Shown here piece by piece: positions 7,204-14,106 of a stretch of 14,263 nt of DNA (positions are counted from its first letter, which is position 1; each line of letters starts with the position of its first letter). A program made the position numbers and the translations under genes. Under the pieces are notes generated by a model. It had not been told where the DNA came from, did not search any database, and saw only the letters and a program-made list of their open reading frames with translations. The stretch covers positions 1 through 14,263 of the forward strand of contig JBBROA010000106.1 of the NCBI GenBank assembly GCA_038229875.1, read 5' to 3'. The DNA comes from JALYUA01 sp038229875. Lineage in GTDB: Bacteria; Acidobacteriota; Thermoanaerobaculia; UBA5066; Gp7-AA6.

Positions 7204-7530
7204 TCAGACCTGGGCGCGGAAGCGTCCCAGAATCCCGTTCCACGCGGAGAGGGGGATCGGAGCGTCTGTGATGTCCTGGTAGACGACCCGGCCATTCGAG
7301 CAGAGAAAGTGCGGCTCAATCCTGGGGTACGGAACGGGATCGGCGTCCGGGGTGGTGTGCCGCCAGACAAGAGCTCCGACCCGTTCGCACCCGCATCCCC
7401 CGCACGGCTCGATCAGCACGAACGGTGGCGCGCCGATCGGGACGTCTGCCGCCCCCGCCCGGCGGGCCCGCCACTCCGATATTTCTACGACGACTGCCAC
7501 GACTTCAGAGTGAGGCAGGGGCTCGGACAA
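7204..7530 (-). CDS. hypothetical protein with CGGCGC cysteine cluster
   Basis: This 108-residue frame is not recognised. Codon use fits a real gene, with third positions mostly G or C. The protein contains the cysteine-rich run EPCGGCGCERVG (42-53), a further Cys in HFLCSNGR, and an ordinary soluble composition with Trp and Tyr. The cluster could bind a metal, but this is only a possibility. The start is weak: the first usable codon after an in-frame stop is TTG at 7530, or a GTG ten codons further in, and neither has a Shine-Dalgarno. Repeats lie right against both ends (7124-7202 downstream, 7532-7578 upstream), so the gene may be part of a mobile segment, or an older gene cut by insertion. 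It could also be spurious. Confidence 0.4.
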   Translation of the reverse strand: MSEPLPHSEVVAVVVEISEWRARRAGAADVPIGAPPFVLIEPCGGCGCERVGALVWRHTTPDADPVPYPRIEPHFLCSNGRVVYQDITDAPIPLSAWNGILGRFRAQV

Positions 7531-7531
7531 A

Positions 7532-7578
7532 AGATGTCTTAGCGGCGGAGCGATATCTCAGGGGCGGAGAGATGTCTC
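7532..7578. repeat. 19-bp tandem direct repeats, possible transposase-binding end
   Basis: AGATGTCTTAGCGGCGGAG (7532-7550) is followed directly by CGATATCTCAGGGGCGGAG (7551-7569), 15 of 19 bases identical, and then a partial third copy AGATGTCTC (7570-7578). Short degenerate repeats stacked at one border resemble the internal repeats at the ends of some insertion sequences such as IS21-like elements. No transposase is present here. Confidence 0.5.
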
Positions 7579-7605
7579 GCCCGCCGGCCGGAAGCCGGTG
7601 CGAGG

Positions 7606-8112
7606 TCAGGCCGGCGGGCGCGGCCCGGCCAGACCCGCGACGACGGACACCGCGGGGAGGCGGAGGAGCATCGCGGGGTCGAGCACGACCTTCCACGAAC
7701 GGCTGCCGCCGCCGATGACGACCCGGGGCGCGTCCATGACGAGGGAATCGAGGTAAATCGGGATGTCCGCCGGGAGCCCGAACACCGAGACCCCCCCGAT
7801 CATCATTCCGGTTTTCGCGACCGTCTCGTCGCCCGAGGCGAAAGAGATCCGCTTCGCTCCCATCAGCCGCCGGACCGTGTGATTGACGTCGAGGCGCGTG
7901 TGGGAGAGGACGAGCGACGCCGACCAGAGCCGCGGCTCCTGCCGCGAGGCGACCAGAATCGTGTTCGCGCTCTCCTGGGGCCGTATCCCATAGCGCTCGC
8001 AGAACGCCGCCGTATCGGCAAACGCCGGATCGCACTCCATGGGCTCGTACACGACGCCGAGCTCCTTCAAAGAGTCCTGGACGCGGGCCCAGGCAGGATC
8101 GTCTGCGCTCAT
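7606..8112 (-). CDS. YbaK/ProX-like aminoacyl-tRNA editing domain protein
   Basis: The protein has 168 residues, the usual single-domain size. The YbaK-type fold is supported by ADTAAFCERYGI (32-43), SANTILVAS (48-56), TRLDVNHTVRRLMG (72-85), the glycine motif GMMIGGVSVFGLP (102-114) and GGGSRSWK (134-141). The family hydrolyses mischarged aminoacyl-tRNAs (for example Cys-tRNA-Pro) in trans. Against E. coli YbaK the catalytic-lysine position (YKTLLVA) aligns with ANTILVA here, so the lysine is Asn50. Activity is therefore uncertain, although related proteins of this branch also seem to carry NTI. ATG at 8112 was chosen because homologues start near here, and TATTCT lies 7 nt upstream. The open frame extends to 8232 with residues unlike the family. 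Confidence 0.88.
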   Translation of the reverse strand: MSADDPAWARVQDSLKELGVVYEPMECDPAFADTAAFCERYGIRPQESANTILVASRQEPRLWSASLVLSHTRLDVNHTVRRLMGAKRISFASGDETVAKTGMMIGGVSVFGLPADIPIYLDSLVMDAPRVVIGGGSRSWKVVLDPAMLLRLPAVSVVAGLAGPRPPA

Positions 8113-8119
8113 CCGCCGC

Positions 8120-8125
8120 AGAATA
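8120..8125 (-). promoter_or_regulatory. candidate -10 element for the YbaK-like gene (leaderless)
   Basis: The minus strand reads TATTCT and ends 7 nt before the ATG at 8112, the same spacing as at 1504-1509. The sequence between is GCGGCGG, with no purine-rich Shine-Dalgarno. No convincing -35 is visible. Confidence 0.3.
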
Positions 8126-8351
8126 ATGGAAGCGGCGAGGGGCCCCGCCACGACGGTCGCGTCCCACCCCCTCACTCCCCGCGCCGCGCCTGTCGCGAAG
8201 GAGGTCGCTTCGACGATCCGCATTCCGAACACGGCTCCATCACACGCGGGGACCCCTCACTTCAACCCTCTCCCCGAGCGCGGGACGCCGTAAGGTCAGC
8301 GGGGTCCCGTCCTTGCGCCGCCTTTCGGGTGAATTCCGCCCATCACCCCGG

Positions 8352-8378
8352 CCCTCTCCCCCTCGCGCGGGGAGAGGG
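8352..8378. repeat. REP-like extragenic palindrome
   Basis: CCCTCTCCCC (8352-8361) and GGGGAGAGGG (8369-8378) form a perfect 10-bp stem around CTCGCGC. A decayed relative lies at 8265-8284, where ACCCTCTCCCCGAGCGCGGG lacks its second arm. An 8-bp inverted pair GGGACCCC (8249-8256) and GGGGTCCC (8301-8308) brackets that decayed copy. The palindrome is in the divergent intergenic region 8113-8603, where no gene is seen. Confidence 0.6.
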
Positions 8379-8472
8379 AACAGGGCTGCGCTTCCTCTAG
8401 GCGGGTGGTCAAGTGGGAGCCGGAGGGAACGAAGCACCCGGAGTGACCGGAGGCGACGGACGTCGACGGTTG

Positions 8473-8502
8473 TTGACTAACCCCGCCCGCCGGCGGGAGA
8501 AT
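8473..8502 (+). promoter_or_regulatory. candidate promoter for the LacI-family regulator gene
   Basis: TTGACT (8473-8478; 5 of 6 to TTGACA) and GAGAAT (8497-8502; 4 of 6 to TATAAT) are 18 bp apart. A start of transcription near 8509 would place both operators just downstream, where a bound repressor would block initiation or early elongation. A 12-nt palindrome, CCCGCCGGCGGG (8486-8497), fills the spacer. Confidence 0.4.
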
Positions 8503-8515
8503 GCCGCCAAGTTCG

Positions 8516-8529
8516 TGTAAACGATTACA
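8516..8529 (+). promoter_or_regulatory. cre-like LacI-family operator O1
   Basis: TGTAAACGATTACA is a near-perfect palindrome centred on CG and fits the CcpA-type cre consensus TGWNANCGNTNWCA at every position. It lies 74 bp before the regulator's ATG. The surrounding 18 bp (8514-8531) recur exactly at 8536-8553. Confidence 0.8.
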
Positions 8530-8537
8530 GAGGTGCG

Positions 8538-8551
8538 TGTAAACGATTACA
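8538..8551 (+). promoter_or_regulatory. cre-like LacI-family operator O2
   Basis: This is an exact second copy of TGTAAACGATTACA, 22 bp from the first centre to centre, so about two helical turns apart and on the same face of the DNA. The most economical reading is autoregulation of the regulator gene that follows, with two dimers binding side by side. Confidence 0.8.
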
Positions 8552-8603
8552 GATTTCGATCGACTCGGGCCCCGGTCGCGCTGTGTCGCGCGCGGGATCT
8601 TCA

Positions 8604-9635
8604 ATGAGCGTCACGATCCGCGAGGTCGCGCGCGAAGCGTCGGTGTCGGTGGCGACCGTTTCCCGGGTCCTGAACGGCAAGGGGCCCGTGCAGGCGGAGA
8701 CCGCCCGGCGGATCCGAACCGCCGCCAAACGCCTCCACTACGTGCCGCACGGAGGAGCGCGGAGCCTCATCACCCGCAGGACCACGACGCTCGGCGTGCT
8801 TCTCCCGGAGCTTCACGGAGAATTCTTCTCGGAGCTCATCCGCGGAATCGACGTGTACGCCCGCCAGAAGGGTTACCACCTGCTCGTGTCGAGCTCTCAC
8901 AGCGACCGCGCGGAGAGCGAAGAGATGGTCCGCGCGATGCGGGGTCGCGTGGACGGCCTGATCGTTCTCTCTCCCGACGTCCGGCCCCACGCCCTCAAGG
9001 CAAATCTGCCAGAACGATTCCCGGTCGTCCTCGTCAATACCGCCGGGGGAGCGGCTTTCGACTCGCTGACTGTCGATAATTTCGGAGGAGCCGTCGAAAT
9101 GGTCCGCCACATGATCTCGCTCGGACACGGCCGGATCGCCTTCCTCCAGGGACCTTCCGCCAACCGCGACGCCACCGAGCGGCTTCGCGGCTACCGGGAA
9201 GCGATGGCCGAGCACGGTAAAGACGGCACTATGGAAATTGCCGGGAACTTCCGCGAGGAGTCCGGCTACGAGGCCTGCCGGCGGCTTCTTGCGGGGAAGA
9301 ACCGTCCGACCGCGGTCTTCGCGGCGAACGACTCGATGGCCATCGGGCTTCTCTGCGCGTTTCAGGAGAAGGGGATCCGAGTGCCCCAGGATTTTGCGAT
9401 CGCCGGTTTCGACGACATCCCGATCGCCCGCTACGTGACGCCGCCGCTCACCTCCGTCAGTGTGCCGATCGCGGAGCTCGGCGCGCGCGCGGCGCAGGTC
9501 CTGATCGCGGGTCTCGAGGCGGATCCGGTCCGCCGCCGCCGGCGCGAGACGCTGGCGACCCGGCTCGTGGTGCGGTCTTCCTGCGGGGAATCCGGCAGCC
9601 GGCCGAGGAGCGCCTCGGGGACGGCCTATGGCTGA
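8604..9635 (+). CDS. LacI/GalR-family transcriptional regulator of a glycan locus
   Basis: The protein has 343 residues, the standard length. Residues 4-25 are the LacI helix-turn-helix (TIREVAREASVSVATVSRVL). VATVSR in the recognition helix resembles the MATVSR of CcpA, which agrees with the cre-like operators upstream. The hinge helix region HYVPHGGARSL comes next, then a periplasmic-binding-protein-like sensor domain (GVLLPELHGEFFSELIRGID; VDGLIVLSP; AVFAANDSMAIGLL; IAGFDDIPIARYVTPPLTSV). It should bind a sugar or oligosaccharide and control this locus from the cytosol. The ATG at 8604 gives the typical short N-terminus; a GTG at 8583 would add seven residues. The gene is 75 bp upstream of the TonB-dependent receptor gene in the same direction. 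The effector cannot be deduced from sequence. Confidence 0.95.
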   Translation: MSVTIREVAREASVSVATVSRVLNGKGPVQAETARRIRTAAKRLHYVPHGGARSLITRRTTTLGVLLPELHGEFFSELIRGIDVYARQKGYHLLVSSSHSDRAESEEMVRAMRGRVDGLIVLSPDVRPHALKANLPERFPVVLVNTAGGAAFDSLTVDNFGGAVEMVRHMISLGHGRIAFLQGPSANRDATERLRGYREAMAEHGKDGTMEIAGNFREESGYEACRRLLAGKNRPTAVFAANDSMAIGLLCAFQEKGIRVPQDFAIAGFDDIPIARYVTPPLTSVSVPIAELGARAAQVLIAGLEADPVRRRRRETLATRLVVRSSCGESGSRPRSASGTAYG

Positions 9636-9649
9636 GCACCTGATTCGTC

Positions 9650-9679
9650 TTGAAAAATTCGTCTCGAATCCAATTTCAT
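9650..9679 (+). promoter_or_regulatory. weak candidate promoter for the TonB-dependent receptor gene
   Basis: TTGAAA (9650-9655) and TTTCAT (9674-9679) are 18 bp apart inside a markedly AT-rich stretch between the regulator and receptor genes. No copy of the cre-like operator is found here, so direct control of the receptor by the LacI-type protein would have to act through readthrough or a diverged site. Confidence 0.25.
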
Positions 9680-9710
9680 TTTCATTTCAATTGAGCGAAG
9701 GAGACTACCG

Positions 9711-12557
9711 ATGAGCTTCCGAATGGGTCGAGACACTCTGGCGATAGGGCTTCTTTTCATGGGCATCGGGGCGGGCGCCGCCCTGGCACAGTCGACGACG
9801 GGCACCCTTCGCGGCAACGTCACGGACGAAACGGGCGGCGTGCTTCCCGGCGCGACCGTCGAGGCGAAGAACGACGACACGGGCTTCCGGTACGGCGCCA
9901 CGACGGCGGGCAACGGATTCTTCAACATCTCCGTGGAACCCGGGTCATACACCGTGACGTTCACGCTCCCGAGCTTCCGGACGGAGACGCGCAAGGTCCG
10001 GGTGCTCCTCGGTGAGACCCAGGCTTTCGACACGAAGCTGCTCCTCGAAGCGAGGGCAACCCAGTCCGTGACGGTGACCGCGGAGGCGCCCATCATCGAG
10101 ACCAAGACCAACGAGATCGCAACGAACGTGACCGAAGAGCAGATCAAGTTTCTGCCTCAGGGCAGCCGAAACTTCCTGAACTTCGCCGCTCTCGCTCCTG
10201 GCGTGCGCATTTCCGACAGCATCGAGAACAAGGAGGTCACGGCGGCGGGGGCAGAAGGCTTCAATACCAACGTCTTTATCGACGGCACGAGTTACAAGAA
10301 CGACGTCCTCCTGGGCGGCGTCGTAGGTCAGGACTCGAGCAAGGGCAACCCCTTCCCGCAAAACGCCGTCCAGGAGTTTCGCGTGATGACGCAGAACTTC
10401 AAGGCGGAGTACGAAAAGGCGGGAACCGCGGTCATCACGGCCGTGACCAAGTCGGGAACGAACGCCTACTCGGGGGACGTCTTCGCGTACTACCAGAACA
10501 AAAATCTCGTCGCCCGCAACCCGTTCCTGGGGGCGCGCCGCAGCTGCAACGCCGCGGGCGTGTGCACCGGGACCGCGGATCCCGACTACACGCGGTATCA
10601 GGGCGGACTGGATTTCGGCGGACCGATCATCAACGACAAGTTGCATTTCTACGCGTCATACGAGTTGAACGATCAGAACCGAGCGAACACGGTCATCCGC
10701 GGCGGGCAGCCGCTGCCCGCGGCCATCGCCGCGCGGTTGGACACTTTCACGGGCACCTTCACGAGCCCGTTCCGCGAGAACCTCGCGTTTGGAAAGCTGT
10801 CCTGGCAGGGGAGCCAGACCGATCTCCTGGACTTCTCCGGCTTCTACCGGCACGAGACGGACATCAAGGACTACGGCGGCGGGACGAGCTTCCAGTCTGC
10901 GAACAATATCGTCCAGAATATCTTCAACGGCCAGGGGAAGTACACGCGGTCCGGCGCCACGTTTCTCTCTGAAACGACCCTCTCCTACAACAACTATCAG
11001 TGGCATCCGACGCCGACCAACGCCGGCGTCGTGAGAGAGAATTATTTCGGCGCGCTTCTGATCGGCGGCGGAAACAACAACCAGAACTTCCACCAGAAGA
11101 GGTTTACGGTCCGGGAGGACTTCTCCTACCTCGGCTTTCACCTCGCGGGCGACCACGTCGTCAAATCCGGCGTTTACGCGAACTTCGCGAAGTACGACGT
11201 GCAGAAGTTCCAGGACACTCCGCCTACCTTCAACTTCCGGTCCGACGAGCAATTCGCGTTCCCTTTCGAGGCGCACTACGGCGTCGGGAACCCCGACCTC
11301 TCAGCGAAAAACAACGAGTACGGCGTCTACCTCCAGGACGACTGGACTCCGACGTCGCGGCTCACGGTCAACGTCGGTCTCCGCTGGGACTACGAGACCG
11401 ACATGCTGAACAACGACTACGTCACCCCCGCCAACGTCCGGCAGAGCCTGCAAGGGCTCATTTCGAACGACTTCTTCACGGACGGCTCGCAGCGGCCGGC
11501 CTACAAGAACATGTTTCAGCCGAGACTCGGCGTCTCCTTCGACGTCACGGGCAAGGGAACGACGGTCGTCTATGCCGGATACGGCCGATACTTCGATCGG
11601 GACGTTTACAACTTCGTCCTCGACGAGAGGTTCCGACTCCAGTACGCCGACCGGACCTTCCGATTCTCCACCGACGGGGCGCCGAGAGACGGCTTCTCGA
11701 CGATCGTCTGGAACCCGTCATATCTCTCGCAGGCCGGTCTCGACCAGTTGATCGCCAATGGCACCGCGCCGAACCCGGAAGTCTTTCTCATCAACAACAA
11801 CACGAAGCCCCCGCGAACGGACCAGTTTTCGGTCGGCGTGCGGCAGGCTTTCGGGCCGGTGGCGACCTCGGTGTCCTACGCCGTCATGCGCGGCGACAAC
11901 GGCTTCACCAACGTGTTCGCGCGCGACGCGGCCGGCAACCGCGTCTTCGCAAACAACTTCTCGAACATCCTCGTCTCGGAGGCGTCGAAGAGGTTCTGGT
12001 ACGACGCCGTCTACGTGACCATCGACAAGCCGTTCACGGTCGCTTCGAAGTGGGGCGTCGGGCTCGCGTATACCTACGGAAAATCGGACCAGACCGGAAA
12101 CGACCTCTTCAGCCTGGACTTCCCGCACGCGAACGAGCCGCGGCATCCGACACCGAACGACGAGCGCCACCGGATCGTCTTCTCCGGGATCGTCGGCCTT
12201 CCGTTCGAAGTTCGCGCGTCGTCCCTCATCACGCTCGGAACGGGCCTGCCATTCACGATTCTCGATGCGAGCCTCGGCTTCGACCGTCCCCAGTTCAAGC
12301 TGCGCTTGAACGAGGGGCGCCAGACGGGAACGTTTCCTTACCAGTCCTGGGACCTGCGCCTCCAGAAAGACATCCCCATCGGCCGGGTGCGCGTCGGTCT
12401 CGTCGCAGAAGGCTTCAACCTCACGAACCACAACAACTACGGAGATTTCGACGGATTCATCTCGAAACTGCCGGAGGTCAACACGACGTTCGGAAAGCCT
12501 CGGAGGCTCGTCACGGATGGCCGCCGAGCGCAGTTTGGCGTAAACGTCGGATTCTGA
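9711..12557 (+). CDS. Oar-like TonB-dependent outer-membrane receptor with carboxypeptidase-regulatory domain
   Basis: The protein has 948 residues. A signal peptide at 1-26 ends ALA before QSTTG. Residues about 30-113 form a carboxypeptidase-regulatory-like domain (GTLRGNVTDETGGVLPGATV, then PGSYTVTFTLPSF). SVTVTAEAP at 119-127 resembles a TonB box. The plug spans about 130-250 (FLPQGSRNFLNFAALAPGVR; VFIDGTSYKNDV; FKAEYEKAGTAVITAVTKSGTN). The remaining residues form the beta-barrel, with many aromatic strands, and the chain ends in Phe (FGVNVGF) as outer-membrane proteins do. AAGGAG precedes the ATG by 8 nt. Such receptors, common in Acidobacteriota, import oligosaccharides or other bulky ligands using TonB energy. 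The neighbours point to a glucan-derived ligand, but no plug-adjacent SusD partner is present. The gene is followed by a strong hairpin-plus-T-run terminator. Confidence 0.94.
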   Translation: MSFRMGRDTLAIGLLFMGIGAGAALAQSTTGTLRGNVTDETGGVLPGATVEAKNDDTGFRYGATTAGNGFFNISVEPGSYTVTFTLPSFRTETRKVRVLLGETQAFDTKLLLEARATQSVTVTAEAPIIETKTNEIATNVTEEQIKFLPQGSRNFLNFAALAPGVRISDSIENKEVTAAGAEGFNTNVFIDGTSYKNDVLLGGVVGQDSSKGNPFPQNAVQEFRVMTQNFKAEYEKAGTAVITAVTKSGTNAYSGDVFAYYQNKNLVARNPFLGARRSCNAAGVCTGTADPDYTRYQGGLDFGGPIINDKLHFYASYELNDQNRANTVIRGGQPLPAAIAARLDTFTGTFTSPFRENLAFGKLSWQGSQTDLLDFSGFYRHETDIKDYGGGTSFQSANNIVQNIFNGQGKYTRSGATFLSETTLSYNNYQWHPTPTNAGVVRENYFGALLIGGGNNNQNFHQKRFTVREDFSYLGFHLAGDHVVKSGVYANFAKYDVQKFQDTPPTFNFRSDEQFAFPFEAHYGVGNPDLSAKNNEYGVYLQDDWTPTSRLTVNVGLRWDYETDMLNNDYVTPANVRQSLQGLISNDFFTDGSQRPAYKNMFQPRLGVSFDVTGKGTTVVYAGYGRYFDRDVYNFVLDERFRLQYADRTFRFSTDGAPRDGFSTIVWNPSYLSQAGLDQLIANGTAPNPEVFLINNNTKPPRTDQFSVGVRQAFGPVATSVSYAVMRGDNGFTNVFARDAAGNRVFANNFSNILVSEASKRFWYDAVYVTIDKPFTVASKWGVGLAYTYGKSDQTGNDLFSLDFPHANEPRHPTPNDERHRIVFSGIVGLPFEVRASSLITLGTGLPFTILDASLGFDRPQFKLRLNEGRQTGTFPYQSWDLRLQKDIPIGRVRVGLVAEGFNLTNHNNYGDFDGFISKLPEVNTTFGKPRRLVTDGRRAQFGVNVGF

Positions 12558-12579
12558 GGCGACTCGAGATTCCGGCGGC

Positions 12580-14106
12580 GTGGCGCTCTCCCGGCGTGCC
12601 GCTTTGCACCGAGTCGGGGGCGGGTTGAAGCCCGCCCCCGTTTTTCCTTCCGGGCTTCCGGGCTTCCGGGGCCCCATCGCCACGCTTCTGGCGGCGCTCG
12701 TTCTGGCCCTCTTGTCCGGAGCCTGCCGGCCCGCGAGAATCGCCGACCGTCCCCTTCCGCCTCCCCATGTCGCCTCAGGCGCGACCGCGGTCGACCCGGC
12801 AGCCGGGCCGATGCTCGACGACCTCGAACGGCGCACCTTCGGCTTTTTCTGGGAGCGGGCGAATCCGAAGAACGGCCTCGTCCCTGACCGTTGGCCCTCT
12901 CCCTCGTTCTCGAGCATCGCGGCCGTCGGCTTTGCGTTGACGGCCTATCCGATCGGTGTCGAGCGCGGATACGTCTCGCGGGAAGCCGCGCGCGACCGCG
13001 TGCTGACGACCCTGCGTTTCTTCGCGGCGCCTTCCGGGGGCGCGGCCGGGAAGTGGGGATTTTTCTACCATTTTCTCGACATGGATTCCGGCGCTCGATT
13101 CAAAGACGTCGAGCTTTCGACGATCGACACCACGATCCTCCTCGCGGGCGCTCTCTTCTGCCAGACCTGGTTCGATCGGGACGATCCGGGCGAAAAGGAG
13201 ATCCGGGATCTCGCCGACCGGCTCTACCGCGCCGCGGACTGGAACTGGGGGCAGAAGAAGCCGCCACTCGTTTCGATGGGTTGGACGCCCGAGGGCGGCA
13301 TGAGCGACTGGCACTGGCGCGGATACAACGAGGCGATGATCCTTTACGTGCTGGCCCTCGGCTCGCCGACACATCCGGTTGAGCCCTCCGCGTGGACCGA
13401 GTACACGGATACGTACGAGTGGAAGCGTTTTGCGGGTCAGGAGTACGTCGCGTTCGCTCCGCTCTTCGGCTACCAGTATTCGCACGTGTGGGTGGACTTC
13501 CGCGGCATTCGGGACCCGTACATGCGGGCGAAGGGGATCGACTACTTCGAGAACTCGCGCCGGGCGACTTACGCGCACAGGCAGTATGCGATCGAGAACC
13601 CCGACAAATGGCGGGACTACGGCGCTGACGTCTGGGGCCTCACCGCCTGCGACGGTCCCGTCGACGGCGACCACGTCGTGGACGGGCGCAAGCGTCACTT
13701 CTACACATATGCGGCCCGCGGAGCCTCGGCCAAGGAAGTGCGCGACGACGGAACGATCGCCCCGACCGCGGCGGCGAGCTCACTGCCATTCGCTCCCGAA
13801 ATCGCGCTGCCGGCGATCGCGGCGATGAGGGCGCGCGGCGAACAGCTCTATGCGCGGTACGGATTTCTCGATGCGTTCAACCCCACGTTCCGCCTCGACA
13901 TACCCGTTCACCACGGGCGCGTGGCGCCGGGCGCTGGGTGGTTCGACACCGACTACCTCGGCATCGATCAGGGGCCGATCCTGGCGATGGTCGAAAACGC
14001 GCGGACGGGGCTCGTCTGGAAGACTCTCCAGCGCAACCTGTATTTCGCCGCGGGTCTCCGTCGCGCGGGGTTCACGGGCGGATGGCTGGACGCGGCGCCT
14101 CGCTGA
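12580..14106 (+). CDS. PF10091 glycoamylase-like / GH144-like glucan hydrolase, probable lipoprotein
   Basis: The longest frame has 508 residues from GTG 12580. A hydrophobic stretch ends in LLSGAC, so C49 is a probable lipidation site. The (alpha/alpha)6-barrel family pattern follows: FGFFWERANPKNGLVPDR (87-104), SIAAVGFALTAYPIGVERGY, FFYHFLDMDSGARFKDVELS (161-180), GYNEAMILYVLALGSPTHPV, GYQYSHVWVDFRGIRDPY, WGLTACDGP (352-360), GTIAPTAAASSLPFAPE (391-407) and YLGIDQGPILAMVEN (459-473). Characterised members of this group include GH144 endo-beta-1,2-glucanases and related sophorose-releasing enzymes, so beta-1,2-glucan is a reasonable candidate substrate, not proven. The start is unclear: TTG 12604 and TTG 12625 are in frame, and every start that keeps the signal peptide lies before or inside the hairpin at 12615-12645. 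The gene overlaps the next by 25 bp. Confidence 0.9.
   Translation: MALSRRAALHRVGGGLKPAPVFPSGLPGFRGPIATLLAALVLALLSGACRPARIADRPLPPPHVASGATAVDPAAGPMLDDLERRTFGFFWERANPKNGLVPDRWPSPSFSSIAAVGFALTAYPIGVERGYVSREAARDRVLTTLRFFAAPSGGAAGKWGFFYHFLDMDSGARFKDVELSTIDTTILLAGALFCQTWFDRDDPGEKEIRDLADRLYRAADWNWGQKKPPLVSMGWTPEGGMSDWHWRGYNEAMILYVLALGSPTHPVEPSAWTEYTDTYEWKRFAGQEYVAFAPLFGYQYSHVWVDFRGIRDPYMRAKGIDYFENSRRATYAHRQYAIENPDKWRDYGADVWGLTACDGPVDGDHVVDGRKRHFYTYAARGASAKEVRDDGTIAPTAAASSLPFAPEIALPAIAAMRARGEQLYARYGFLDAFNPTFRLDIPVHHGRVAPGAGWFDTDYLGIDQGPILAMVENARTGLVWKTLQRNLYFAAGLRRAGFTGGWLDAAPR
12615..12645 (+). terminator. intrinsic terminator (or attenuator) between receptor and glucanase
   Basis: CGGGGGCGGG (12615-12624) pairs perfectly with CCCGCCCCCG (12631-12640) around a TTGAAG loop and is followed by five T (12641-12645). 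It begins 57 bp after the receptor stop codon. Because every start codon able to give the glucanase its signal peptide lies before or within it, the structure also covers the 5' end of the glucanase coding region. Confidence 0.85.
12647..12670 (+). repeat. three perfect tandem copies of CTTCCGGG
   Basis: The 8-bp unit occurs at 12647-12654, 12655-12662 and 12663-12670, inside the signal-peptide-coding part of the glucanase gene. Since 8 is not a multiple of 3, gain or loss of a unit would shift the reading frame. Three copies is a low number, so instability is possible but not shown. Confidence 0.75.

Noticed and set aside
7532..7578. Possible CRISPR repeats
   Set aside because: The units are contiguous with no spacers, degenerate, and only two to three in number.
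8113..8232. 40-residue N-terminal extension of the YbaK-like protein
   Set aside because: Family members begin near the ATG at 8112; the extension has no matching motif and there is a candidate -10 element within it.
11000..12628. 542-codon open frame on the plus strand overlapping the receptor gene
   Set aside because: It is another frame of the TonB-dependent receptor gene, with Arg/Pro-rich content and no domain pattern, while the receptor frame is full length and intact.
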